From Melissococcus plutonius ATCC 35311 (GTDB taxonomy: Bacteria; Bacillota; Bacilli; Lactobacillales; Enterococcaceae), in the NCBI RefSeq assembly GCF_000270185.1, contig NC_015516.1, positions 1,655,501-1,719,500 of the forward strand: DNA of 64,000 nucleotides. Direction: 5' to 3'. Shown here one piece after another: positions 41,230 through 50,964 of this stretch (positions are counted from its first letter, which is position 1; every line of letters begins with the position of its first letter). The notes beneath the pieces are model-generated. The model was not told the origin of the DNA. It searched no databases and saw only the letters and a list, made by a program, of their open reading frames with translations. The position numbers and the translations under genes are program-made.

Positions 41230-42738
41230 TTAATTTGAGTTATCACGAATTACAAAATTACGTTTTTTGTTTTCATTACGCTTTGTATTTGCAGATCTGT
41301 TGTTTTTTGTATAACCGCCTCCGCTACGATTATTCTTTCCTCGATAATTATCTTTGCCTTTTCGACTGCGATAATTTCCGTTGGATTGATTATTCTTATT
41401 AAATCCTTTTTTGGTTGATGGCAAAGGACGTTCCGGAGTAATTTTAACTGGTACCATATCTGATGGATCCTTAGAAACAACTTTTAATAATAAAGCTACC
41501 AAATCTTCTGATGAATATTTTTCCAATAAGTTTTCAGCTGATTTTAGATATTTCTCTAACCCATTTTCTTCCATTTTTTTCTCAATATCTTCAATTGCTG
41601 CCCCCAATTGTCCTTTAAACGCTTCTGTTTCGGTTGGTGGACGCAAAGTAGACATACGTTTTTTCGTTAAATCTTCAATCACATGCAAATAGCCCATCTC
41701 ATTTGGTGTTACAAAAGTAACAGACATACCACCCTTACCAGCACGTCCAGTACGACCAATACGATGAACATAGCTTTCTGGATCTTGTGGAATATCATAA
41801 TTATAAACATGGGTCACGCCAGAAATATCTAATCCTCTAGCCGCCACATCTGTTGCTACTAAAATGTCCAAATCTCCATTTTTAAAAGCACGTAAAACGC
41901 TCATTCGTTTTTGTTGAGAGAGATCACCATGGATTCCTTCTGCTTTATAGCCACGAGTTTCAAGCCCTCTAGCCAATTCATCTACTCTACGTTTTGTTCT
42001 ACCAAAAACAATGGTCAACTCTGGTGTTTGAACATCCAAAAGACGAGTCATAATATCAAATTTTTCATAATCCTTTGAACGCACGTAGTATTGATCAATT
42101 AAATCAGCAGTCATCTCTTTTGCTTTAATTTTAACATGATCAGGATTTTTCATAAATTTTATGCCAATATTTTTAATCGCAGTCGGCATTGTTGCTGAGA
42201 ATAACAACGTTTGTCGATTTTCAGGAACCTGTGAAATGATTTTTTCAATATCTTCTAAAAAGCCCATATTCAACATTTCATCTGCTTCATCTAAAACTAG
42301 TGTTTCAATTACTTCTAATTTTAATGTTCGACGATTTAAATGATCCAATAAACGACCTGGAGTTCCAACAACGATTTGTGGACGTTCTTTTAATGCACGG
42401 ATTTGTCTACCAATATCAGCACCACCATAAACAGCTTGAATTTTGATCTTCTTATCTCTACCTAAACGATACAATTCTTCTTGAGTTTGAATCGCAAGCT
42501 CTCTTGTTGGTGCAATTACCAATCCTTGTAATTTTTGGTTTTTTGTATCAATTTTTTCTAACATTGGTAATCCAAAGGCAGCTGTTTTCCCTGTCCCTGT
42601 TTGTGCTTGTCCAATAACATCCTTACCCTTTAAAGCCAATGGAATTGTTTCTGCTTGAATCGGTGTTGCCTCCTCAAAGCCTGAACGTTCAATAGCTAAT
42701 AATAGTTGTGATGATAATCCTAGTTCTTTAAATTTCAA
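41230..42738 (-). CDS. cshA: DEAD-box ATP-dependent RNA helicase CshA
   Basis: CshA unwinds RNA, works with the degradosome and helps growth in the cold. A TTG start follows AGGAGG by seven bases. The 502-residue protein has all DEAD-box motifs: TPIQAETIP (Q), [12 protein letters not shown] (I), PTRELAIQ (Ia), TPGRLLDHL (Ib), LDEADEML (II), FSATMP (III), ARGLDI and [11 protein letters not shown] (VI). Residues from about 430 form the Arg/Gly/Asn-rich tail ([12 protein letters not shown]). The 200 bases upstream hold a structured leader (next entry). Its position ahead of acpS-alr-mazF is common in Enterococcus. Confidence 0.95.
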   Translation of the reverse strand: MKFKELGLSSQLLLAIERSGFEEATPIQAETIPLALKGKDVIGQAQTGTGKTAAFGLPMLEKIDTKNQKLQGLVIAPTRELAIQTQEELYRLGRDKKIKIQAVYGGADIGRQIRALKERPQIVVGTPGRLLDHLNRRTLKLEVIETLVLDEADEMLNMGFLEDIEKIISQVPENRQTLLFSATMPTAIKNIGIKFMKNPDHVKIKAKEMTADLIDQYYVRSKDYEKFDIMTRLLDVQTPELTIVFGRTKRRVDELARGLETRGYKAEGIHGDLSQQKRMSVLRAFKNGDLDILVATDVAARGLDISGVTHVYNYDIPQDPESYVHRIGRTGRAGKGGMSVTFVTPNEMGYLHVIEDLTKKRMSTLRPPTETEAFKGQLGAAIEDIEKKMEENGLEKYLKSAENLLEKYSSEDLVALLLKVVSKDPSDMVPVKITPERPLPSTKKGFNKNNQSNGNYRSRKGKDNYRGKNNRSGGGYTKNNRSANTKRNENKKRNFVIRDNSN

Positions 42739-42839
42739 ATGATATCCTCCTATGTATTTTTATTCAATATTCTCTCAGGTGTTTAATTTTCATTAATTAA
42801 TTGTTTATTTAGAAAAAGATGTCAAATGGCAAAGAGAAA

Positions 42840-42930
42840 ATAACTGACAACCATCTTTCTCAAAGACCGAAAAATCCACCCGCTGAAGCCTATAGGCATT
42901 AGAAAAGCCAAACGCCTACCGTTTAGCTTA
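42840..42930 (-). promoter_or_regulatory. Candidate structured 5' leader of cshA
   Basis: On the minus strand an 8-bp stem (GCTAAACG 42927-42920, GCCAAACG complement at 42907-42914) has the loop GTAGG, which can pair with CCTAT inside the palindrome GCCTATAGGC (42888-42897), giving a possible pseudoknot. A GC-richer CAGCGGGTGG segment follows. The block stands out from its AT-rich surroundings and lies about 100 bases ahead of the cshA start. No known riboswitch class was recognised. The rest of 42931-43159 is empty AT-rich DNA. Confidence 0.4.
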
Positions 42931-43159
42931 TTATTTATTATCTAAAATAGAAATTCTTATTTCTATTCTCTAAATTATTACTTCAATCTTCCGGCAATAG
43001 ATTATTTTAACATACTTTGCTATATTTAACAACTATAAAATATAAATATACATTTCTGCTCATTTTTATACTTGCTTTTTATAAATATATTCGCCTATCC
43101 TAACCAGATTTAGTGATTAATTATCAATGATCTTCTATTTGCTTAGCTGACGATTTAAA

Positions 43160-44545
43160 CTAGAGACGATTCATTTCTTTTTTTGTTAGTGCCTCTATAA
43201 CTTCAGTTAATCTCATACCATTACTTCCCTTAACTAATAGTAGATCATTTGGTTGTAGGGTTGCTTTTAAATAGACAATTAAGTGTTCTTTTTCCATTTT
43301 TGGATAATAGTGCACATGATTACCATAAGTTTTTTCCAATATTAAAAATAAATTTTTCATCTCAGTTCCATAAAGAAATACTTCTTGAATAATAGCTGGG
43401 AATAGATGTTTACTTAGTTGCTGATGCATCATTTTAGATGTTGCACCTAACTCAAGCATATCACCTAAAACAACAATTCTTCTTCCATTGGTGAACATCT
43501 GACCAAAACTGTCCAATACTAAACTTACCGCTGTTGGATTGGCATTATAAACGTCGCTTAGTATTTCTACGCCATTATTTGCCGTTACCCATTCTGTTCG
43601 ATTTTTTGTTAAATGCACTTCAGCTAATGTCTGTTGCATCTCTTTTTCAGGAACCTGAAACCACTTTCCTATAATTAAGGCAATACAAGCATTATCAACA
43701 TTATATTTACCAGGCACAGGTATCGTAAATGGTAACTGGTAGCCGGATAGTTTAAATGTTGTCTTATTTTTCTCTTCTAGTTGTACACATTCAACGAAAT
43801 CCGCCTCGTTTGTAAATCCAAATGTTTTAATTGTTTGAGTTGAATTAGCAGTTAATGGTTTCAATAAAGGTTCATTTTCGGGAATGATTAATAACCCATC
43901 TTCAACTAGGCCCTTAGTAATCCCCATTTTTGCTTTAGCAATTTCCTGACGTGAGCCTAAATTTTCAATGTGGGCTTCACCAATCATTGTAATTGCAGCA
44001 ACGGTTGGAGAGGCTAATTGAGAGAGAAAATCAATTTCATCTGCATGATCCATTCCCATTTCTAACACAAGCATTTCAGTTTCCTCTGGCATATGCAAGA
44101 TTGTATAAGGCAATCCAATTTGATTGTTATAATTTCCTTGTGTTTTATAAGTAATATATTTTTTTGCTAAAACGGCAGCTATCATATCTTTTGTTGTCGT
44201 CTTGCCATTACTACCTGTCACAGCAATGACTTGTGGCGCTAGTTTTTTTAAATAATACATTGCTAAGTCTTGTATAGCCTTTAGTGTATCTACAACTTCT
44301 AAGATTGGAAATCCTTCTGGCGCAAGTGAACTTTCTTTACTCCATAAAGCTGCTTTTGCACCTTGAGACCTTGCATCCATAATAAATTGATGGCCATCTG
44401 TTTTGCCACCTAAAGGGATAAACAAACTCCCAGATGCCAATTGGCGACTATCAAATTCAATTGTGTTTATTGTAAAGTCTGACCATTGTTTCCAATTGTT
44501 CGTTGCTTGAACAACATCTGCTATTTCCCAAAATGTGAGTGCCAT
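43160..44545 (-). CDS. murF: UDP-MurNAc-pentapeptide synthetase MurF
   Basis: MurF adds D-Ala-D-Ala to UDP-MurNAc-tripeptide, the last cytosolic peptidoglycan ligation. The 461-residue enzyme has the N-terminal substrate domain (about 1-95), the P-loop VTGSNGKTTTKDM near residue 110, LVLEMGMDHADEI near 160, the GKYNVDNACIAL segment near 285 and DVYNANPTAV near 330, then the C-terminal Rossmann domain with VLGDMLELG. Length is typical. GGAAGG lies about 10 bases upstream of the ATG. It is next to ddl, the supplier of its dipeptide substrate. Confidence 0.97.
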   Translation of the reverse strand: MALTFWEIADVVQATNNWKQWSDFTINTIEFDSRQLASGSLFIPLGGKTDGHQFIMDARSQGAKAALWSKESSLAPEGFPILEVVDTLKAIQDLAMYYLKKLAPQVIAVTGSNGKTTTKDMIAAVLAKKYITYKTQGNYNNQIGLPYTILHMPEETEMLVLEMGMDHADEIDFLSQLASPTVAAITMIGEAHIENLGSRQEIAKAKMGITKGLVEDGLLIIPENEPLLKPLTANSTQTIKTFGFTNEADFVECVQLEEKNKTTFKLSGYQLPFTIPVPGKYNVDNACIALIIGKWFQVPEKEMQQTLAEVHLTKNRTEWVTANNGVEILSDVYNANPTAVSLVLDSFGQMFTNGRRIVVLGDMLELGATSKMMHQQLSKHLFPAIIQEVFLYGTEMKNLFLILEKTYGNHVHYYPKMEKEHLIVYLKATLQPNDLLLVKGSNGMRLTEVIEALTKKEMNRL

Positions 44546-44748
44546 TTTTTCTATCCTTCCAACTTAATAAATTTATATTTTATAATTGATCAAAATTTCT
44601 AGAAACAATATTCTTTCATTGAAATACCTAAAGTGTATTCTAGCATGTTTGAACGCAAATAAAAATACAGGAAAAATCAATTTAATTAGATATAAATATT
44701 TTTACTCACCTAATTAATCATAATTTTCAACCTGTATTATTATTTTAT

Positions 44749-45819
44749 TTAATTGTTAAAAAAACGTTGACGTTGCTCAAAACGATTTAATCCAAGTTGA
44801 ATTAGCTCCTCAATTAAATCACTATACTTTAATCCCATATTCTCCCAAAGAGATGGATACATACTAAATTCAGTAAAACCGGGCATTGTATTTAATTCAT
44901 TTAAAAATAATTCATTTTTATTTGTTAAGAAGAAATCACAACGACTTAATCCACTACCATCTAATGTTTTATATGCTTTTTTCGCATATTCTTGTGCTTG
45001 CCTACAAACTTCAGCCGGTAACTCTGCAGGTATTTTCATAGAAATTTGATTATCTACATATTTGGCTTGATAATCATAAAAATCAACATTTTTTACTACT
45101 TCTCCTGGTAAAGTCGTTCTTACATCTTCATTTCCTAAAATAGCTACTTCAATTTCACGTGCTTCGATGCCTTGTTCAACAATCACACGAGAATCATATT
45201 TGTAAGCCAGTTCTAAGGCTTTTTGAAGTTCTTCTCGATTTTCAACCTTACTGATGCCTACACTTGAACCTAAATTCGCCGGTTTAACAAACATTGGATA
45301 TAACAAGGTTCCTTCACACCGTTCAAATAATTGCTTGGAATCATTTTTCCATTCATTTTTTAGAACAGGCACATAAGGTGTTTGAGGAATACCAACGGTT
45401 TGTAGCAAATATTTTGTCATTATTTTATCCATTGCAGTTGCACTTGCAAGTACTCCTGTTCCAACATATGGCATACTAATTGTTTCTAAAAAGCCTTGAA
45501 TTGTACCATCTTCACCATTTGGTCCATGTAATACTGGAAATACAATAGCATCTTTTTCAAAAATCTCACAGGGCATTATGGATGTTCCTGATGAATAGGC
45601 CATTGTATTTTCATCCTTAGCACCCGTTAAGTTAAGAATTTCTTTATTCTCAGGTTTTTCTGTAAGTAATGGTCCCTTAATCCATTCTCCCTGTTTTGTA
45701 ATTAACACTAATTGAACTGTATAATATTCATAATAAATAGCATTCAAAATAGAATAGGCAGACAGAATAGATACATCGTGTTCTTCACTCTTACCACCAT
45801 ATAATAAAATAATCTTCAA
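44749..45819 (-). CDS. ddl: D-alanine--D-alanine ligase
   Basis: Ddl joins two D-alanines for the pentapeptide stem. A TTG start follows AGGAGG by eight bases. The 356-residue ATP-grasp enzyme has GGKSEEHDVSILSA at the N-terminus, HGPNGEDGTIQG near 96, the ATP-binding VKPANLGSSVGISK near 180, EQGIEAREIEVAILG near 222 and LNELNTMPGFTE near 315. The omega-loop reads VDFYDYQAKY, with the Tyr typical of D-Ala-D-Ala ligases rather than the Phe of D-lactate (vancomycin-resistant) types, so normal pentapeptide and vancomycin sensitivity are predicted. Together with murF it forms a wall-precursor pair. Confidence 0.97.
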   Translation of the reverse strand: MKIILLYGGKSEEHDVSILSAYSILNAIYYEYYTVQLVLITKQGEWIKGPLLTEKPENKEILNLTGAKDENTMAYSSGTSIMPCEIFEKDAIVFPVLHGPNGEDGTIQGFLETISMPYVGTGVLASATAMDKIMTKYLLQTVGIPQTPYVPVLKNEWKNDSKQLFERCEGTLLYPMFVKPANLGSSVGISKVENREELQKALELAYKYDSRVIVEQGIEAREIEVAILGNEDVRTTLPGEVVKNVDFYDYQAKYVDNQISMKIPAELPAEVCRQAQEYAKKAYKTLDGSGLSRCDFFLTNKNELFLNELNTMPGFTEFSMYPSLWENMGLKYSDLIEELIQLGLNRFEQRQRFFNN

Positions 45820-45839
45820 ATGCTTGTCCTCCTGTAATG

Positions 45840-46385
45840 TTTGTTGAATTCAACATAAAATTTCTCTTCTACTCATCCCTCTTTTTTATTTTAGCATAAA
45901 AATTTGTATGAAAGTAGAAACAATTAAAATTTTAACTAGAAACTGCCATCATTCATTGAATTTGTTTTAATCAACATAGACAGTAAAATTACTTACAATT
46001 TTATTTTCCTTTATTTTTTATTCCAACTAAAAAGCGAGTTAAAACACCACCTATATCATTATGCCTATCTATTCAACAATTTCACTGACTAATTGGAAAG
46101 CATTAAAATCAACTTTTGATAGTTGTTTATTAATTATAACCAAGATAAAAGTTAATTCAATCAACTAATATTTTTTGTGATTTTTCTTAAAAAGAATCAC
46201 CATCGACCATTAGTAAATAGGTAAATAGACATAAAAAATCAGACGATTTTCTAGGAATGTTTTTATTCTAACAAGTAATCTGTCATTTAACAATAGGTAT
46301 GTACCTATTTTGTTTTATATCTTTTCAGTCAATGACAAAACAACCGAAGATCTACAATAAAATTCAAAGCAAATAAGCTAATCGT
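45840..46385. other. Gene-free AT-rich spacer
   Basis: About 545 bases. No credible frame; a short palindrome AATAGGTACATACCTATT (about 46293-46310) is the only regular structure and might be a regulator site. Confidence 0.4.
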
Positions 46386-46844
46386 TTATTGTGTATCTTC
46401 AGCTGTTTTTTTTACAACTTCTTCCAATAAATGCATAAATCGCTCTAAGTCTTTGTGTGTATATGGCTTTGGTCCCTTACCATATTTTTCATTCTTGCGC
46501 ATTTTTGCACTTAAAAAACGTTGGTTCAATAATCCGGTAATTTTTTCATCTGTATATTCATAACCTAAATGATGCAAAACAATCACCCGTTTCGCTAATG
46601 CCAAAGCAGCCAGTCCATAATCTTGTGTGATCAGGATATCTCCTGTTTTAATCAATTGTAAAATACGGTAATCAGCACTATCCACTCCTTTATCCACATA
46701 AACAAAAGAAATAAAATTTGGAAATTCCTTTGTTGAATAATGTGCAATGCTGGTTACAATAACAACAAATAATTGCTTTTTTATTGCCCAATCAATGACC
46801 GCTTTTTTTATAGGTGAACCGTCACCATCAATAAATACTTTCAT
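46386..46844 (-). CDS. YaiI/YqxD family (DUF188) protein
   Basis: This 152-residue cytosolic protein belongs to DUF188, a PIN-like-fold family of unknown function. It opens KVFIDGDGSPIKKAVIDWA; relatives usually read DADACPV at this site, so the Cys is replaced by Ser here. Other family signs are VDKGVDSADYRILQ near 50 and TQDYGLAALALAKRV near 73, the latter with the acidic residue typical of PIN-like domains. The last 40 residues are Lys-rich. It is 16 bases downstream of the GyrB-like gene, so both are likely co-transcribed. Confidence 0.85.
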   Translation of the reverse strand: MKVFIDGDGSPIKKAVIDWAIKKQLFVVIVTSIAHYSTKEFPNFISFVYVDKGVDSADYRILQLIKTGDILITQDYGLAALALAKRVIVLHHLGYEYTDEKITGLLNQRFLSAKMRKNEKYGKGPKPYTHKDLERFMHLLEEVVKKTAEDTQ

Positions 46845-46860
46845 TTCTGCTTATTTTTCC

Positions 46861-47874
46861 CTATCTTTCGTTGGAATACCAATTTGGATGTCTTTTTAAA
46901 AAACGTGAAATTTCATTAAATGCTATATTTTGTGTTACTTTGTAAAGTTCTGGATTTCTGATCTTGGTTTTTACTACACCCTGATAACGAGGACGTTGAA
47001 TATGAATGGATAAGATAAAATCAAAACGTTCAGCGAAACTTTCTTTCGTTAAAAATTTAATTCGGTTTGTTTCCTCTAAAAATTGATTCATCGCTTCCAT
47101 TGTTCCTTGGATAAAACCATCTAGGTGTGTGCCACCTTCAATTGGTAAATGACCATTAACAAAGCTTGCTGAAATACTCGCAGAACTATTTTTTGAAATG
47201 ACAGCTTCCATTTCTAATTCATTATCTTTTACATGAAATGTTAATGGTCTTCCTTCTCTGGTGATTCGATGATCATTTTGATAAATATATTCGGTTAACC
47301 CATTTGTGTATTTGAAATGATTTTTTTGTTCTTTGCCATCTATTAATGCCATATCCAATCCACTATTTAACATAGCCAATTGTTGACAACGTTTAAATAA
47401 AACAAAATAAGAAATTCGTTGTGTATTAAAAATAGTAGGATCTGGTGAAAAAGCAATTTCAATTTTTTGTTGATCGCTATCAGAAGGAATAAATGCTTTT
47501 TTTACCAATCTACCTTGTTGATAAATATGTATCATGCGTCTTCCATCTTTTTCAACACTAAATCCCATTTGTTCAGATAAAGCCCGTAAAATAGGTAAAA
47601 AAGTATAAGTTGAAGAAAGCAACCCTTTTTCTTTGTTCAAAGCTAATCCTTTCTCACTAGCTAAAAAGAAATTAAACCGATCAGGAGCTAATTCAATTGA
47701 CAGCTGACTTTTTGAAGCATCATTTGCAATAGCAAGTAAGCCATCCAATACTTGAAAAACTAAACTTTCTAGTCCTGCTTCACCGACTACACCAATAAAT
47801 CTTCCTGGACATTTTTTTATATTTTCCTTTTGTGTTTCATTTTCTAACACTTCCCAGACCACTTCTTGGCTCAT
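46861..47874 (-). CDS. Degenerate GyrB/ParE-like protein (ATPase and transducer domains only)
   Basis: The 337-residue protein aligns by eye with the N-terminal half of GyrB/ParE: CPGRFIGVVGEAGLESLVFQV replaces RPGMYIG...HHLVYEIVDN, and FVNGHLPIEGGTHLDGF matches the transducer FVNNI...EGGTH. The residues needed for ATP hydrolysis are missing: where GyrB reads EIVDNSIDEA this reads QVLDGLLAIA (catalytic Glu to Gln, Mg-binding Asn to Gly), and the DNGRGIP Asp motif reads LASEKGLAL. No Toprim domain or DNA-binding part follows. It is therefore a non-catalytic paralogue and not the functional gyrase. Ribosome site GGAGGCAG precedes the ATG. Role unknown; a regulator of type II topoisomerases is a guess. 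Confidence 0.8.
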   Translation of the reverse strand: MSQEVVWEVLENETQKENIKKCPGRFIGVVGEAGLESLVFQVLDGLLAIANDASKSQLSIELAPDRFNFFLASEKGLALNKEKGLLSSTYTFLPILRALSEQMGFSVEKDGRRMIHIYQQGRLVKKAFIPSDSDQQKIEIAFSPDPTIFNTQRISYFVLFKRCQQLAMLNSGLDMALIDGKEQKNHFKYTNGLTEYIYQNDHRITREGRPLTFHVKDNELEMEAVISKNSSASISASFVNGHLPIEGGTHLDGFIQGTMEAMNQFLEETNRIKFLTKESFAERFDFILSIHIQRPRYQGVVKTKIRNPELYKVTQNIAFNEISRFLKRHPNWYSNER

Positions 47875-48247
47875 AGCGACTGCCTCCTTTAGAAATAATT
47901 TGCTCTCTTGTTATGATCTCTTTTTGTAAATGAAAAGCAATATAAAAATAATTTTTATTCTAATTCATTTTAATAGTAAAAAATATTTATTAAAATAATT
48001 TTATATTTTTTGAATAAAAATTAAAAAAGCTAGTTTTACCCTAAATTTCTGTATAGCTATTCATTTACAACAATTAACTTTAAGTATTATCTATATTACG
48101 AATAATGAATATACTTTTATCATAACTGAATATTATGAAATTTACCAAAATATTCACCTATATAGGAAGAAAAAATCATTTTTCTAGTTTTTCTTAATAA
48201 ACACATTGTAAAAAATTTATAAAATAACTAAAAATTCATTAAATAAA
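47875..48247. other. Gene-free AT-rich spacer between the GyrB-like gene and the ncRNA
   Basis: About 370 bases of AT-rich DNA without a frame or structure. Confidence 0.4.
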
Positions 48248-48460
48248 AAAATCAGCAAAGAATTTAAAATTCTTTGCTGATTTTTCGCAGTATTTATCAA
48301 AAATAAATAGTCTGTCTATCTTCCACAAAATAAACAAACACAACATCCTACAATCCGGTAGGTGATGTTTCCATCTATGTCGCTGCAATCAACCAATCAC
48401 AAGTCGTAAAAACGAAACAGCCTACAATAAGCGCTATCTGATTGCGTCAACTCGTCGCAT
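48248..48460 (-). ncRNA. Probable structured non-coding RNA of about 210 nt (class not recognised)
   Basis: A GC-richer block in AT-rich DNA with its own promoter and terminator and no coding frame. The 5' CATCTATG (48465-48458) pairs with CATAGATG (48379-48372), enclosing GCAATC/GATTGC and a TCGT-TTTT-ACGA hairpin; downstream CATC(AC)CTAC pairs with GTAGGATG. It ends in a strong terminator (AATCAGCAAAGAATT and complement, 48247-48285) with a T7 run. It does not look like 6S RNA, tmRNA, SRP RNA or RNase P as I know them. It lies between udk and the GyrB-like gene. Confidence 0.6.
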
Positions 48461-48466
48461 AGATGC

Positions 48467-48495
48467 ATTCTATCATAAATAAAAAAGAGTTACAA
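48467..48495 (-). promoter_or_regulatory. Sigma-A promoter of the ncRNA
   Basis: TTGTAA (48495-48490) and TAGAAT (48472-48467) are separated by exactly 17 bases on the minus strand, placing the transcript start near 48460. Confidence 0.65.
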
Positions 48496-48601
48496 ATGTT
48501 TTTTGCCTATTCAATAATTTTATTAAAAATAAAAAAGCAATTTATTGACCAATTATAGAATATATTCAATAAAAATTATAAATTATCTAACATTTCATCT
48601 A

Positions 48602-49228
48602 TTATTTATTTAAAATACTATCTACCTTTGTACGAATGAGATCAATTGCTACATGGTTTTCTCCACCTTCAGGAACAATAATATCTGCATAGCGTTTTGT
48701 AGGTTCAATAAATTGATGGTACATTGGCTTTACTACTGTAGAATATTGTTCAATTACAGAATCGAGCGTTCTACCGCGTTCTTTTATATCTCTTTTTATT
48801 CGACGAATAACCCGAATATCATCATCAGTATCTACATAAATTTTAATTGTCATCAAATCTCTCAATCGTTGATCATCTAATATTAAAATACCCTCTAAAA
48901 TAATGACATCTTTTGGTTCTTGGACAATCGTTTCTGAACTACGTGTATGTTTCACATAATCATAAATAGGTTTCTCAATTGTTTGATAAGCAAGTAGATT
49001 CTTTAAATGATCAATTAAAAGATCTGTATCAAAAGCAAAAGGATGATCATAATTTGTTTTAAGCCGCTCATTAAAACTTAGATGACTTTGATCCTTATAG
49101 TAGGAATCTTGTTCTAACATCATAATGGAATGGTTAGGAAAGTGTTCAAAAATTGCACGACTAACACTTGTTTTTCCACTACCAGAACCACCAGTTACTC
49201 CGATTACGATTGGTTGATTGTTTTCCAT
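48602..49228 (-). CDS. udk: Uridine kinase
   Basis: Udk phosphorylates uridine and cytidine in pyrimidine salvage. The ATG at 49228 follows GAAGGAAG; a longer frame upstream begins with a hydrophobic stretch foreign to this enzyme and lacks a site. The 208-residue protein has the P-loop [14 protein letters not shown] near residue 10, [13 protein letters not shown] near 40, NYDHPFAFD near 58, [12 protein letters not shown] near 96 and [14 protein letters not shown] near 140. All are standard. greA, often next to udk in Enterococcus, is not present; the ncRNA follows instead. Confidence 0.97.
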   Translation of the reverse strand: MENNQPIVIGVTGGSGSGKTSVSRAIFEHFPNHSIMMLEQDSYYKDQSHLSFNERLKTNYDHPFAFDTDLLIDHLKNLLAYQTIEKPIYDYVKHTRSSETIVQEPKDVIILEGILILDDQRLRDLMTIKIYVDTDDDIRVIRRIKRDIKERGRTLDSVIEQYSTVVKPMYHQFIEPTKRYADIIVPEGGENHVAIDLIRTKVDSILNK

Positions 49229-49414
49229 AATATATTCTTCCTTCTTTGATTGTTTTTTTTCATAATAAATTAAAAATAGTAATAGAGAACATAAATAAAA
49301 GAAAATCGACACATCAAATATTTAGTCAATAAAATTGACTCTTCGAGCTGGCCGTTTTTCTATATTTTTTTATTTCCTTTTGGTAAAATTAAGAAATAAA
49401 GAGGAGGTCATTGC

Positions 49415-49873
49415 ATGGTAATTGAAGAAATTTTACCAAAAAATTTAACCGATGAACATTATGAATTACTTTTACAAGCAGATCCTTCTAGAGAAATGAT
49501 TAACTCCTATATCGATCGTTCTCATTGTTTTGAAATTCTATCACCAAAATTAATAGCTATCATTGTTTTATTGCCTACACATCCTAAAACATTAGAAATT
49601 GTCAATATTTCTGTTATTCATTCCGAACAGGGAAAAGGTATCGGACGGTATCTATTACAGTTTGCTCAAAAATTTGCTCAAACTAATAATTTTGATTGTT
49701 TAGAAATAGGTACAGGAAGTACTAGTTTCAAACAATTATATCTTTATCAATCGTATGGTTTTCGTATCTGCGATATCTATCATAATTTCTTTCCCTATCA
49801 TTATAAAGAAGAAATCATTGAAAATAAACTTCATTTACAAGATATGTTACGTTTGCGTTTGATATTAAAATAA
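49415..49873 (+). CDS. GNAT-family N-acetyltransferase
   Basis: An ATG with AGAGGAGG nine bases ahead starts a 152-residue cytosolic protein. The acetyl-CoA loop QGKGIGRYLLQFA (near residue 71-83; Q/RxxGxG/A) and the preceding IVNISVIHSEQ strand define the GNAT fold; GTGSTSFKQLYLYQSYGF near 105-122 is the typical C-terminal substrate part. Relatives of this size are often annotated YvbK-like. The acceptor is not known. It is one of the few plus-strand genes of the left three quarters and appears monocistronic. Confidence 0.87.
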   Translation: MVIEEILPKNLTDEHYELLLQADPSREMINSYIDRSHCFEILSPKLIAIIVLLPTHPKTLEIVNISVIHSEQGKGIGRYLLQFAQKFAQTNNFDCLEIGTGSTSFKQLYLYQSYGFRICDIYHNFFPYHYKEEIIENKLHLQDMLRLRLILK

Positions 49874-49954
49874 TATTCTACCTTGTTATTACTACCAATT
49901 GAAGTCAAAAGAAGTCAGCCATTATTTTTTATACCAACACATTTATATTGTTAC

Positions 49955-50668
49955 CTAAGTAATACTTGTTGCCTTTAATGGATCCTTCATTAAGATTGGT
50001 AGTGATTCTTCTAAATTGTAGATTGTATAATCTGGTTTAATACTCGTTGTATTGGTTATTTTTTGTGCATTCAACCAGACTGTTTCAATATTTGCCTGTT
50101 TACCACCTAGAATATCTGCAGTTAGTGAATCACCAATAAGTAAGGTATTTTTCTTATTTAAATTTGATATTTGACTAAAAACATAATTAAAATACTCAAT
50201 CATTGGTTTTTGATAGCCGATTTCTTCAGAAATAAAAATATCTTTAAACAAATGATCAAGTTGTGCTGCTTTTAATCGTTTGTATTGGGTAGTAGCTCCT
50301 CCGTTTGTAACGACATAAAGATCATAATCATGAACCAACTTTTCTAGCACTGCTTTACTGTTCCCCAATAATTCATGTCTTTGATCAAGATAATGATGAT
50401 ATTTTTCTTCCATTTGATCTCCATCAACAATCTGTCCTAACTGCTTAAAGAATCGATAAAATCGTTGATCTTCTATTTCATGTTTTGTAATCTCTCCTTG
50501 TTCAAATGCCTGCCATAATTTTCGATTAATTCGTTGATAGGTCGCTAAATGCTCCCCGGTTAATTCAATATCCATCTCAGCTAAAAGTGCCTGTAAGGCA
50601 TGTTTTTCTGCTGAGTAAAAATCTAATAAAGTATTATCAATATCAAATAATAATGTTTTATAACTCAT
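49955..50668 (-). CDS. HAD-superfamily hydrolase, YjjG/YfnB type nucleotidase
   Basis: The 237-residue cytosolic phosphatase has HAD motif I LFDIDNTLLDF near residue 7 (two catalytic Asp), motif II VVTNGG near 119, motif III Lys in YQKPMIEYF near 152, and motif IV LIGDSLTADILGG near 177. The NTLLDF variant and the TNG motif are those of YjjG/YfnB nucleotidases, which house-clean non-canonical pyrimidine nucleotides. GGGAGGAG precedes the ATG. No operon partner. Confidence 0.88.
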   Translation of the reverse strand: MSYKTLLFDIDNTLLDFYSAEKHALQALLAEMDIELTGEHLATYQRINRKLWQAFEQGEITKHEIEDQRFYRFFKQLGQIVDGDQMEEKYHHYLDQRHELLGNSKAVLEKLVHDYDLYVVTNGGATTQYKRLKAAQLDHLFKDIFISEEIGYQKPMIEYFNYVFSQISNLNKKNTLLIGDSLTADILGGKQANIETVWLNAQKITNTTSIKPDYTIYNLEESLPILMKDPLKATSIT

Positions 50669-50929
50669 ATTGCTCCTCCCTTACCATTCATCTTTCTTTG
50701 TCTTTGTGATTAATTTAGCGAATTGCTTCTACTTACTATGTAGTAAAGGATATATAAATCTGGCATGAATAAAAATGTTTAAAGAACAATGTACCTTGAT
50801 AAACAAAGTAACCTATTATCTTGTTTAATAGCTATATTTTAATTAAATGATACAAATAAAACAACTAATTTAGCAATTTTTTATCTTATTCTGTCTGACT
50901 TTTTATTACTTGCAATAAAGACATATTGC

Positions 50930-50958
50930 TTGACTTATCTAATTAACAACGATATGGT
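50930..50958 (+). promoter_or_regulatory. Promoter of the small RNA upstream of rplY
   Basis: TTGACT (50930-50935) and TATGGT (50953-50958) with an exact 17-base spacer. The -35 is one base off consensus. Transcription would start near 50965. Confidence 0.65.
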
Positions 50959-50964
50959 TAGTAA

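Noticed and set aside
49229-49312. Longer N-terminus for uridine kinase with a hydrophobic segment
   Set aside because: The extra codons precede the ribosome site GAAGGAAG of the MENNQP start and no Udk has such a segment.
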